This document shows, one piece after another, positions 34,501-40,679 of a stretch of 64,000 nt of DNA (its first letter is position 1; every line of letters starts with the position of its first letter). The position numbers and the translations under genes were made by a program. The stretch is from NCBI GenBank assembly GCA_905221605.1, contig CAJNDS010001090.1, forward strand, positions 728,501 through 792,500, read 5' to 3'. The stretch comes from Symbiodinium natans (Eukaryota; Sar; Dinophyceae; Suessiales; Symbiodiniaceae). The notes under the pieces are model-generated. The model was not told where the DNA came from, did no database searches, and saw only the letters and a program-made list of their open reading frames with translations.

Positions 34501-37180
34501 CCTGCACCTGATTTTCCCAACTCTTAAATTTGAGGTGGGCTCTGTGCTGCACACCTCCTATGTCGGACAGGACGGTGGGTGTGCGTGTGTGGCTCCTAAA
34601 CCTTAACCACTAAACCTCTCTTTGAAACCAAGCCCCCACACTCGCAAACCCCATTAGTTTCAAACCTGAACCCTTCTCCCTAAACCCGAAACCCTAAACC
34701 TTAATCCCTAAACCCAAACCCTGAACCACCCAAACCCTGAACCGCCCAGACCCCTAAACCCGAAAAACCCCCCGAAACCCCCGAAACCTTGAGCTGTCCT
34801 AGCCGAACCCGATCGCCTGAAAACCCCAAGCCCTTTCAGGTAGGGTTTAGGGTTTAGGGGTCAGGGTTTAGGGTTTAGGGTTTAGGGTTTAGGGTTTAGG
34901 GTTTAGGGTGTAGGGTGTCAGGGTTTAGTCCTTGAGGTCCCAACCCCAAAAGCTCTCTGAGAGGAGATCTTACGCGGGATGGAGCATGGCTACATGGCCA
35001 GGGCCCCGCAGTGTTTAGGGTTCAGGCTTTAGGGTTTAGGGTTCAGAGTTTAGGGTTTAGGTTTTAGGACTTTAGGGTTTCAGGGTTCGGGGTTTAAGGT
35101 TCAGAGGTTTCAGGGCGCAGCCTAGAGCTTTAGAGGTGTTAGGATGTGGGTGAAGCCCGCAAACCCGCGAAGAATGTTGCTTTTCGTGGGTGCTGTGTGT
35201 GACACAAGCATCACTACTCACTGATTCTTCATCGGGGTTTTTAAGAGCACTGAAGTTTTGGGGCCCAAACCTTAATCCCTAAACCCCAGACCGTAAACCC
35301 TAAACCCCCAGACGCTCACAAGTGCGCACAAGCATTCCGCGCCCTAAACCCTAAACCCTAAACCCTAAACCCACTTGCCGGGCCGGGGCCCGTGGCTCCT
35401 AGGGTGAGTCTAGGACTGATTATTCGGGGTCAGGGGTTTAGGGTTCAGTTTAGCATTTAATGTTTAGGCTTTAGGGTTTAGGACTTTTGGGTTTCAGGGT
35501 TCAGGGTTTCAGGGTAGGGGGGCTTCAGGGCTTGGAGGGTTTGGGGTTTAGGGATTTGGGGTCTCAGGGTTTGGGACACGAAGGGTCCGGGGCTCCTGAG
35601 AGCGGAGTACTTGCAGTTTTGAAGAGGGCAGCCAATATTTTCAAAACCCTAAGACCCTGCTACTTCATTCTTAGAGGTTCTCGGTGTGAGAGGTTTTTGG
35701 GGGCTCTGTACGAGTGTCGGGACTTAACACGCAACATCCCCAAGCCCTCAACCTTGAAAATCAAGGTTTCGCGCATCCACACGAAAGCCCTAAGCCCTAA
35801 AGCGCCCTAAACACTAAGAGCCCAAACCCTCAACCCTCAAACCCTCAAACCCTAAACCCTGGAACCCTAAAACCCTAAAGCCCTAAGCCCTAAAACGCTA
35901 AGCCCTAAGCCCTAAAACCTCCACCATCCAGCATGCACGCACCGTGAGTTTGAGGATCTCGTAACAATACGCAACTAGCTCTGGATTTCATCCAAACTCA
36001 AGGGGTCGTGCTGGACGCCAACAACTGCTACCATGGCCGAGTGCAGTGGATAACTGGCTTTTGCTTGGCCAATCAGGCCACTTTTGTGGCCATCGCGGCG
36101 GTTCCGTGGCTCCGAGTAGGAGCCTTCTTTTTTTGCCTGGTTTTTGGGCGAAGCCGCCGTGTTGTGGTGCTTGGCTTCATGTTCCTTGCTTATGCAGAGG
36201 TCGACCCTCGCATTGCTGCGTTGGTACCACGCGACCCTGGATTATGGGCAAAAGCATTGGCTCTCATCCAGGTGATGTATGTGCCTCCGCACTTTTCCTT
36301 CACCATGCTGCCAAGTCAATTCTGGCACGGTTTGCATTCCTTAGCATCGGCATTCGCTGCAATCACAGCCTAAGATTGAGCCCTGAAACCCTAAACCCTA
36401 AACCTAAAGCCCTAAACCCCTAAACCCCCGAAGCCCAAACCCCTAAAACCCCTAAAGCCCTAAACTGGGACGCGGGTGAGGGGTTTAGGGTTTAGGGGGT
36501 TAGGGTTTAGGGTTTAGGGTTTAGGGTTTAGGGTTTAGGGTTTAGGGTTTAGGGTTTAGGGTTTAGGGTTTAGGGTTTAGGGGCCCAAGGCCTTCGGGGG
36601 CTCCACCGTGCTGGTCTTCCTGCGCCGCGGCGTCTTGGACGTTGCGGATCCGATAAGGCCGGCCAAGGGTAGGGTTTAGGGTTTAGGGTTAGGGTTTAGG
36701 GTTTAGGGTTAAGGGCTTGGGGTTTAGGGTTTAGGGTTTAGCGTTTAGGGTTTAGGGCTTAGGGTTTAGGGTAGGACCTGGTGTCTGTAGGTCCTGCTAT
36801 TAGAGTGTCAGGGTGGAGTGAGGGTGTTAGGGCGCTAGGGCGCCAGGGTGGGAAAGTCCCTAAGCCTAAATATGACCCCCCTAAACCCTAAAGCCTAAAC
36901 CCTAAACCCTAAACCCTAAACCCTAAACCCTAAACCCTAAACCCTAAACCCTAAACCCTAAACCCTAAACCCTAAACCCTAAACCCTAAACCCTAAACCC
37001 TAACCCCCTAAACCCTAAACCCTAAACCCTAAACCCTAAACCCTAAACCCTAAACCCTATGCCCTAAACCCTAAACCCCAAGCCCCAAACCCTAAACCCC
37101 AAACCCCTCCACCACCGAAGGCACATGAGCTCCATCCCCGTCGAGACCATCGTGCACCTGGGGGATCTGCTGGGCACGCA
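25399..37180 (+). CDS. PSD: Type II phosphatidylserine decarboxylase, at least 11 core exons (join)
   Basis: PSD decarboxylates phosphatidylserine to phosphatidylethanolamine at membranes. The proenzyme cleaves itself between Gly and Ser of an (L/G)GST motif to make a pyruvoyl cofactor. Core exons and ends: 27563-27602, 30467-30507, 31435-31491, 32006-32066, 32792-32853, 33680-33737, 34285-34358, 34535-34574, 34962-34996, 36590-36657, 37121-37180. Translated in order they give SPADGR (catalytic Asp), FWVKGEQF, RLAPQDYHRFHFP (catalytic His), YSVNPIA, NKRT, SVGATN|VGSV, HGYM|AFGGST (self-cleavage Ser) and VETIVHLGDLLG. That is the family order with family-like spacing, and every junction keeps phase. 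Upstream exons 25399-25567, 25991-26064 and 26507-26587 are joined only by phase continuity. Donors are mostly GC, acceptors mostly AG|G. The N-terminus and final residues are not resolved. The introns are full of telomere-like repeats and small palindromic elements. Confidence 0.85.
25991..26064 (+). CDS. Exon continuing the preceding one
   Basis: TTCCACAG|GC acceptor (phase 1 matches 25567). The frame continues KLALGSRKMLCYSQDGAFAT and then TWHG. The donor is GTAGGG at 26065, immediately at the start of a TTTAGGG array; an alternative GTGCGT donor lies at 26039. The intron 25568-25990 carries CCCAAAA and CCCTAAA arrays. Confidence 0.6.
26066..26210. repeat. TTTAGGG array at intron 5' end
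   Basis: About 19 G-strand heptamers starting within a few bases of the exon. The C-strand arrays at 26375-26482 form the other arm before the next acceptor, a clean inverted pair. Confidence 0.95.
26375..26482. repeat. CCCTAGA to CCCTAAA array at intron 3' end
   Basis: Four CCCTAGA units followed by about 10 CCCTAAA, ending 23 bases before the exon at 26507. Confidence 0.95.
26507..26587 (+). CDS. Exon-like island, probably same gene
   Basis: AACCGCAG|GAT acceptor, phase 0 in and out: DAEQCRNIDEAARATKSRGR followed by GEFGSVR. Donor CGG|GTTTGT, then TTTAGGG units. It joins 26064 and 27563 in phase. Confidence 0.55.
26660..27540. other. Unique intronic DNA with one inverted-repeat element
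   Basis: About 880 bases with few heptamers. GAGGGGTTCATTxTCTTC-like phrases recur four times (26815-26920). The GGGATGTTCCCCC palindrome sits at 27221-27330. I searched for the FFxRxLKPGARP segment expected before SPADGR and did not find it. Confidence 0.5.
27221..27330. mobile_element. Inverted-repeat element, GGGATGTTCCCCC family (best copy)
   Basis: About 110 bp, almost entirely two arms of some 46 bp. The left arm ACTTTTGGGATGGGCCCCCT continues TATACTAACAGTCCTTCATAG. The right arm is its reverse complement with few changes, around a 15-base loop. Non-coding, MITE-like; related copies at 4008 and 21866. Confidence 0.8.
27563..27602 (+). CDS. PSD: PSD exon with SPADGR motif
   Basis: GTTCTGCAG| acceptor, then RSLVSPADGRPSA in phase 0. 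SPADG is the conserved segment whose Asp (codon 27584-27586) acts as base in PSD self-processing. Donor GCTG|GTTGTAG, phase 1, matches GC TTC TGG at 30467. The spacing to FWVKG is shorter than usual, so a further exon (for example 28188-28309, phase 1 in and out) may lie between. Confidence 0.65.
28000..28140. repeat. CCCTAAA array in PSD intron
   Basis: About 19 heptamers ending in CCCCAAAAG variants. Confidence 0.95.
28188..28309 (+). CDS. Exon-like island inside the PSD gene
   Basis: GTTCAAG|GAG acceptor, then 40 codons including GVLKGMADAEVSSSSRTSLP and PRQAERQLRGILNLDAKQ, with donor CAGG|GTCTAG. It is phase 1 in and out, so it could be inserted between SPADGR and FWVKG without breaking the frame. 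It has no PSD motif, so it may be a lineage insertion or a non-exon. Confidence 0.45.
28543..28648. repeat. CCCTAAA array
   Basis: About 15 perfect heptamers. Confidence 0.96.
28804..29945. other. 1.1-kb island almost free of heptamers, open on both strands
   Basis: The reverse strand has a 115-codon frame (28804-29151) starting MCSLLVHQWKEYPRIVHWVE. The forward strand has frames at 29056-29298 and 29213-29575. The AT content and codon use differ from the flanks, and a (TTA)n run lies at 29708-29739. It could be a decayed mobile element inside the PSD intron. No domain recognised on either strand. Confidence 0.4.
29530..29628. mobile_element. Small element shared with 1783-1860
   Basis: CCCCAAAATAGAGTAGAATCCCC, AAAGGGTGCCCC and CTCGGAAACCCCC occur in the same order in both places. 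GGGGGTACC and GGTGCCCC give partial terminal pairing. Confidence 0.55.
30467..30507 (+). CDS. PSD: PSD exon with FWVKGEQF
   Basis: GTCGCCAG|GC acceptor (a start at 30456 is also possible, adding ES-P). The frame reads FWVKGEQFLLQSL and matches FWIKGxxFSIxxLL of plant-type PSDs. GC donor CTG|GCGGCT, phase 0. Joining to 31435 gives the family length between this motif and RLAPQDYH. Confidence 0.8.
30545..30653. mobile_element. Inverted-repeat element, CTACTATTTGCTTAAG family
   Basis: 109 bp. Left arm CTACTATTTGCTTAAGAACC then CCCC; right arm the inverse TTCTTAAGCAATTAGTAG preceded by GGGGGG. A second copy lies at 37784-37900. It has no coding capacity and lies within the PSD intron that follows FWVKGEQF. 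Confidence 0.8.
30667..30791 (+). CDS. Exon-like island that does not fit PSD
   Basis: GTAG|GGC acceptor and canonical GTAAGT donor frame 41 codons: SFAISHGESVQYDVNEGKVV and FLLAAWPLKP. By all local criteria it looks like an exon. PSD homology, however, joins 30507 directly to 31435 in phase, so it is either an alternative or cryptic exon or a chance frame. Confidence 0.35.
30850..31138 (+). other. Open frames with a degenerate coding-size repeat
   Basis: Phrases like ATCGAGCCTTCC/GTCGAGCCACTCCC recur about five times at 27-40 bp spacing, giving repeated (R/S)IEPSx in one frame. A second frame is also open (AFPNANLEVIVAEAPRTQPP). It is in the PSD intron, and I do not assign it. Confidence 0.3.
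31192..31300 (+). CDS. Second exon-like island that does not fit PSD
   Basis: AGCCAG|GGA acceptor and GTGAGA donor; GTPKPAKVKRRAERQWGWEY and TTRGAHLGAFSSNALL. It would join in phase to an extended version of the exon at 31403. The PSD family has no such insertion, so its status is open. Confidence 0.35.
31435..31491 (+). CDS. PSD: PSD exon preceding RLAPQDYH
   Basis: GTCCAAG|GTC acceptor, phase 0: VRFKRDKDYQYYDRGVAFI, aligning with the (G)NDxxxxxFLDGSLVIF stretch of PSDs in length and ending. GC donor ATT|GCTCCT. The frame is also open upstream to 31403. CCCTAA repeats left; TTTAGGG begins 22 bases right. Confidence 0.8.
32006..32066 (+). CDS. PSD: PSD exon with RLAPQDYHRFHFP
   Basis: CGCCCAG|GTT acceptor, phase 0: VRLAPQDYHRFHFPVDGGTL. 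This is the most diagnostic PSD motif. Its two His codons (32030-32032 and 32039-32041) match the positions used in autoprocessing and decarboxylation. GC donor CTCG|GCTCAA, phase 1. Confidence 0.93.
32668..32692. repeat. Poly-C tract
   Basis: 25 consecutive C in the intron before the exon at 32792. Confidence 0.9.
32792..32853 (+). CDS. PSD: PSD exon with YSVNPIA
   Basis: GCCGAG| acceptor, phase 1: ITSFENYPGNYYSVNPIAAR, matching the xIPGxLYTVNPIAV segment. Donor CGG|GTCCCG in phase 0 gives the best continuation; GT at 32861 is an alternative. Confidence 0.88.
33028..33165. repeat. CCCTAAA array in PSD intron
   Basis: About 19 perfect heptamers. Confidence 0.97.
33680..33737 (+). CDS. PSD: PSD exon with NKRT
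   Basis: TTGCAAG|GTG acceptor, phase 0: VQSDDPVFTTNKRTSPWIS, matching NSxVFTENKRTV. Donor TCGA|GTGCTC, phase 1. CCCTAAA array just left, TTTAGGG array 35 bases right. Confidence 0.85.
34285..34358 (+). CDS. PSD: PSD exon with SVGATN
   Basis: CCCCAG|GT acceptor, phase 1: MHVTIDTGEDNLGCVTYVSV and GATN, matching FGKVxFVAIGATMVGSI. A GC donor at AAC|GCGGCG joins directly to VGSV. If the exon instead read on it would add AARANM, absent from the family. Confidence 0.88.
34535..34574 (+). CDS. PSD: PSD exon with VGSV
   Basis: TTTGAG|GTG acceptor, phase 0: VGSVLHTSYVGQD. Donor GACG|GTGGGT, phase 1. Confidence 0.8.
34835..34925. repeat. TTTAGGG array at int 3' end
   Basis: About 12 G-strand heptamers just upstream of the exon at 34962. 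This intron is an exception to the usual C-strand 3' end. Confidence 0.94.
34962..34996 (+). CDS. PSD: PSD micro-exon with HGYM
   Basis: 35 bases. CTCTGAG| acceptor, phase 1: EEILRGMEHGYM, corresponding to (K)KGDELGYF before FGGST. GC donor ATG|GCCAGG, phase 0. Confidence 0.75.
36003..36373 (+). CDS. Open frame with hydrophobic segments inside a PSD intron
   Basis: AACTCAAG|GGG could be an acceptor. The frame runs 121 codons from 36008 to TAA and contains ATFVAIAAVPWLRVGAFFFC, VVVLGFMFLAYAEVDPRI and MLPSQFWHGLHSLASAFAAI, at least two or three likely membrane spans. It lies in the 1.6-kb intron between GYM (34996) and AFGGST (36590). It may be a nested gene, a decayed gene fragment or a chance frame. 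Confidence 0.45.
36478..36582. repeat. TTTAGGG array directly before the FGGST exon
   Basis: About 15 heptamers ending 8 bases before the acceptor. Confidence 0.96.
36590..36657 (+). CDS. PSD: PSD exon with the self-cleavage motif FGGST
   Basis: GCCCAAG|GCC acceptor, phase 0: AFGGSTVLVFLRRGVLDVAD and PI. Cleavage between Gly and Ser (Ser codon 36602-36604) would separate the beta and alpha chains and turn Ser into the pyruvoyl group. GC donor ATAAG|GCCGGC, phase 2. The motif is intact, so the enzyme is probably functional. Confidence 0.93.
36668..37105. repeat. Inverted telomere-like pair filling a PSD intron
   Basis: The intron 36658-37120 opens with TTTAGGG units (36668-36775) and closes with CCCTAAA/CCCCAAA units (36885-37105). 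It is almost nothing but complementary repeat, the clearest hairpin intron in the window. Confidence 0.95.
37121..37180 (+). CDS. PSD: PSD exon, C-terminal VETIVHLG
   Basis: CACCGAAG|G acceptor, phase 2: HMSSIPVETIVHLGDLLGT, matching the RSxETLVxVGxxLG end of PSDs. A GT donor at 37181 is possible. Without it the frame reads on into TTTAGGG and stops, so the last residues are uncertain. Confidence 0.82.
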
Positions 37181-38460
37181 GTTGTCACCCGAGGCCTCGG
37201 GCTTTTGCCTATCTTGTTGGAGGTTTAGGGTTTAGGGTTCAGGGTTAGGGCGCTCCCCCCCTTACGCCCTAAACCCTATATACACCTTGCACCCTAATCT
37301 TGTGCGGTTTAGGGTTCAGGGTTTCGAGTTTATGGTCTATAAGCTTTCGGGAGGACTCGCGAAAGAGTTGCTTCAAGAGTCGGCACTGAGCAAACCTTAC
37401 TTATCGATGCCTAGCCAAACACATGCAAAAGGAAGGTGTCCAGGAGAAGTACTGAACACCACACAGACGTACGCGGGAACACAGGTGCTCAACGAACAAA
37501 CGCGTAGGAACAAGTTAAAAGTAATACCTCTCCGGACCCAAGTAGCACTTAAGGATCCACAAGAGAAAGCACTGTGACATTCACAGCTAGCAAAACGCAC
37601 TTAAAATATAGGAATCGTCCACACAGACAGAAGAAGCAACGGCAGCATAGACAACCCAGCCATCATGCAGCACTATGAATAAGCATGTGAGCTGAAGCAC
37701 GCCAAGGGAACATAAGGAGTGTACCCTCAACTTGCACCCTAAGCCCTACGTGCACTTAGGAACGCCTAACCCATAAGCCTAAGCTACTATTTGCTTAAGA
37801 ACCCCCCCCCCCCCCAAAAGAAAATGAACATATCCTTCCTTATAAGGGCAATATAGGGAGGATTATTATCTTGATTTTTGAGGGTTTCTCAAGCGCATTC
37901 AGGACAACCAGGATGAAAAAGGCTCAACAATGACAGGCCCCAGTACCCTCAGCACCAGTGCCCTTATACACCCTTCCATGCCCGATCGTCCCCCCAAGAC
38001 CCTGGAACCACATGAACCCTGAAACCCTTAAACCCTGAACCCAAATCCCCAAAACGCCTAAAGCCCCCAACCATTGAACCCAGCCTGACCCTAAAACCCT
38101 ACAAGAGATTCAGAACCTTTTTGATCAGCATTCCTTGCACAGATTCAGAAAATATTTCACCGGATTTAGAAATTAATCCGCGCGATTCAGAAATGATTTT
38201 GCTCCGATTCAGAAACTACTCGCCAGGATTCCGTTTTTGTTTTTTTCGCGCGAGTCAGAAACCATCGCGCGCCATTCCCGAACGTCGTGACGTCCATGCT
38301 ACGTGCTCATCCGTTTGCACTGCGACCCTAAATTCCTAAAGGCTCCAGACAAGCTTTGGAACCTTACATAATGAATCCGCACGGCCCCAGAGAGGCCACA
38401 GAGAGAGGCCCCGGAGCCAAGTCCTGAAACCTGATAGCCCTTCTCCTCAAGTTCACGGTG
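37181..38460. other. Downstream of PSD: mostly unique DNA
   Basis: A 96-codon frame at 37287-37577 (+) overlaps an antisense frame and has no motif. A run of GATTCAGAAA-like phrases recurs about six times at 38105-38265. Element copy at 37784-37900. No gene called. Confidence 0.4.
37784..37900. mobile_element. Second copy of CTACTATTTGCTTAAG element
   Basis: Left arm CTACTATTTGCTTAAGAACC intact, followed by C14. The right arm (TTTTTGAGGGTTTCTCAAGC) is diverged. Its centre shares CTTATAAGG/GAGGATT with the copy at 30545. Confidence 0.7.
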
Positions 38461-38465
38461 CGCCA

Positions 38466-39140
38466 GTGCCTGCCTCGGCTGTGAATGGCCTTTCTGAAGC
38501 GCCTCGCGGTGGATCACAAGTTGACCACTGCTGGCCTCTTGAAAGCCGACCTGATCAAGCTCCCGTCCGTGCAGGAAGGCTTGGTCATTCAGGACATGAA
38601 GCCCCGATCTGGTCCCAGCTCAGTGCTTTGGTTGGACGTGCAGGATTAGACACTTCACAAGAAAAGGGGATCGAATCATGCGGATATGAGGCGTTTGGTG
38701 CAGCAAGAAAAAGCGCGGTGCGCCCCAGCATTAGCTGCCCTGAGGATCCAAGTTCAGCAATGGCGCTTCCGCTGGCAGACGCGGTGGCCCCGGAGACGGA
38801 CATGGCGGCTCAGCAGAAGGGCCTGATGGAAGTCAGTGCTGAAGTGGTCCTTACCAAGCATGGCTTGGACTTGCAATTCGCCGGGCGCCTGGTGAGCCTG
38901 TACGAGCACTGGAGTCGATGCGATCCTTGCTCTGGCCGAAAGGGCTTCCGCCATGGAACTTGCGTGTATCAGCAGCTGATCCTTGCCGGCGCGCCGTCCG
39001 GACCGGACAAATTGGACATTTCTGTGCGCTCGGTCAAAAGTATCTTCGCTGCCGTGGGATGTGGGAAGCAAGGTTGCAAGGGACCGAGTGAGACCCGCGC
39101 TTTCGTCGAGGAGACCAGGAGGATCTTTACAGCTTCCTGA
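38466..39140 (+). CDS. Longest open frame in the window, uncharacterised
   Basis: 225 codons including TGA. The second half, from the ATG at 38760, is the more protein-like: LADAVAPETDMAAQQKGLME, HGLDLQFAGRLVSLYEHWSR, and Cys pairs in CDPCSG and GCGKQGC. In the first half a competing frame, 38485-38649, is at least as good (MAFLKRLAVDHKLTTAGLLK, then LIKLPSVQEGLVIQDM). There may therefore be two exons or a frameshift near 38650-38760. The region lacks telomere heptamers, so it may be a retrocopy or a real short-intron gene. Function unknown. Confidence 0.5.
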   Translation: MPASAVNGLSEAPRGGSQVDHCWPLESRPDQAPVRAGRLGHSGHEAPIWSQLSALVGRAGLDTSQEKGIESCGYEAFGAARKSAVRPSISCPEDPSSAMALPLADAVAPETDMAAQQKGLMEVSAEVVLTKHGLDLQFAGRLVSLYEHWSRCDPCSGRKGFRHGTCVYQQLILAGAPSGPDKLDISVRSVKSIFAAVGCGKQGCKGPSETRAFVEETRRIFTAS

Positions 39141-40540
39141 GGCTTTCAAAGCAGGCCATGAAACACGTTGAGGCCGGCGCTTAGCCGTGTCGCAGCCGAC
39201 CATGTTTTCCTTAGCCGTGCTGTTTTGTGTGTTACACTGCCTCATCTGAGGGCTGCGATAAAAATGGACAGCTTCGCCAGGGCTATTCTAAGAATTGGTA
39301 CTGGGCTCTTTGGTGCACCCCACATCAGTTTTCCGAGTTTTGTACTTGGCGCTCGGGCCGCCAGAAGTTCTATCAAATGTGCGCCAAGGCACGGCTGGAG
39401 CTTGAAAGCTGTGCAGTGTGGGAGATCTCAAGTTTCGGGGCACATTTTGCTACTTATCTCCGCTCACCCGTGCTCGTCGGTCGTGATACCTGTGCCTCTG
39501 GCCTTTCAGGAGGCAAGCCTACTCGGGCATGTTTGATCATCAGACCGAGGTTTGGTTTTTATATAGTTGCCCAACTCCGTGCCTTTAGTTTTCGAATCCT
39601 GGTTAATCCGTGCGTGCCGTTTCCGAAGTCGATTTTTCTTTAATTTCCGAATCTGCATTTTTAGGCTCCAAATCCGCATGCGACCCAAAAGGAGCTTTAG
39701 GTGTTTTGTCGTCTGAGTATGAAGCCACAGGCCCGGCTGATGAAGCCGCCATGGTCATCGAGCCCTTGTGAGAGCCGGTGACACGCGAGCATAGGGTGAA
39801 AGCGTTTAGAGTTGCGGGTTTGGGGTTTGGGGGTTAGGGTTAAGGGCTTGGGGTTTGGGTGTTTGGTGTTTAGGATGAAATCGGCTCTAAAACCCTAAAC
39901 CCCAGAGCAACCCCGTCTAGGGTTTAGGGTTTAGGGCCCCTAAAAACTAAGCTTTACACCCTAAAGCCTAAACCCTAAACCCCAAACCCGAATCCATATT
40001 CTCACGTAGGAATCTTGCCGGATCGGCCTCACCTCAAGTTGCCGAGCGGAGTGGTCGGGGTTCGGACTGCCAGACAAAGAAGCCCCAAACCCCAAACCCC
40101 AGACCCCCAATCCCAAAGCCCCAAACCCAAGCCCCAAACCCCAACCCCCAGCCCCCAAACCCCAAACGCTGAACCCCAAACCCCAAGCCCCAAGCCCCAA
40201 GCCCCAAACCCCAAACCCCAGACCCTAGACCCTGAACCCCTAGCCTTAAACCCGAAGCCAGCGATCTTAGCTTAGTTGGGATTTGGGGTCGCGGGAGTTT
40301 GGGTTTCAGGTCTATGGTTTGGGCACCACTTCACTTTGCAATTTAAAGTTGCAGGGTATAGGCCTTCAACTCAATGCAAAACGAATCCTGAACCCCAAGT
40401 CCAATCTCAGTCCTTTTCTTTCTATTCAGCTCTCCAGGACACCAAGGTGCAGGTTCAGGGTTTCGGGCTTTAGGTCTTAGAGTTTTGGGGTTTGAGGATT
40501 TGGGTTTCTATCCGAAGCCTGTCTCTTGGGGTTCTTTTCA
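39141..40540. other. Unique DNA, then CCCCAAA/CCCCAAG low-complexity block
   Basis: A forward frame at 39227-39643 lacks motifs. 40081-40250 is a CCCCAAA/CCCCAAG/CCCCAGA array that produces glycine/tryptophan-rich antisense frames (GLGFGALGLG type), which are repeat translation only. An island at 40013-40080 (LPDRPHLKLPSGVVGVRTAR) may be an exon. Confidence 0.4.
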
Positions 40541-40541
40541 G

Positions 40542-40675
40542 CAACCTCAAGCCCGCCCCGTCCGGAATCCGTTCGCCTGAAATCGCCGGGTCCTTCGAAA
40601 GCAGACGCCGGTGGCGCTCAAAAGAGCGGTGTCAAAAATGCGAGTTCTCCCAGCGCTGGGGCCGAAGCCGAAATG
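40542..40675 (+). CDS. Exon-like island, low-complexity linker
   Basis: TCTTTTCAG| acceptor with pyrimidine tract, then 44 codons: SSPPRPESVRLKSPGPSKAD and AGGAQKSGVKNASSPSAGAE. Donor ATG|GTAATT. Rich in Ala, Gly, Ser and Pro. Not identifiable by homology. Confidence 0.5.
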
Positions 40676-40679
40676 GTAA

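Noticed and set aside
39961-40275. Gly/Trp-rich reverse frames and Pro/Gln-rich forward frame
   Set aside because: Translation of the CCCCAAA/CCCCAAG repeat.
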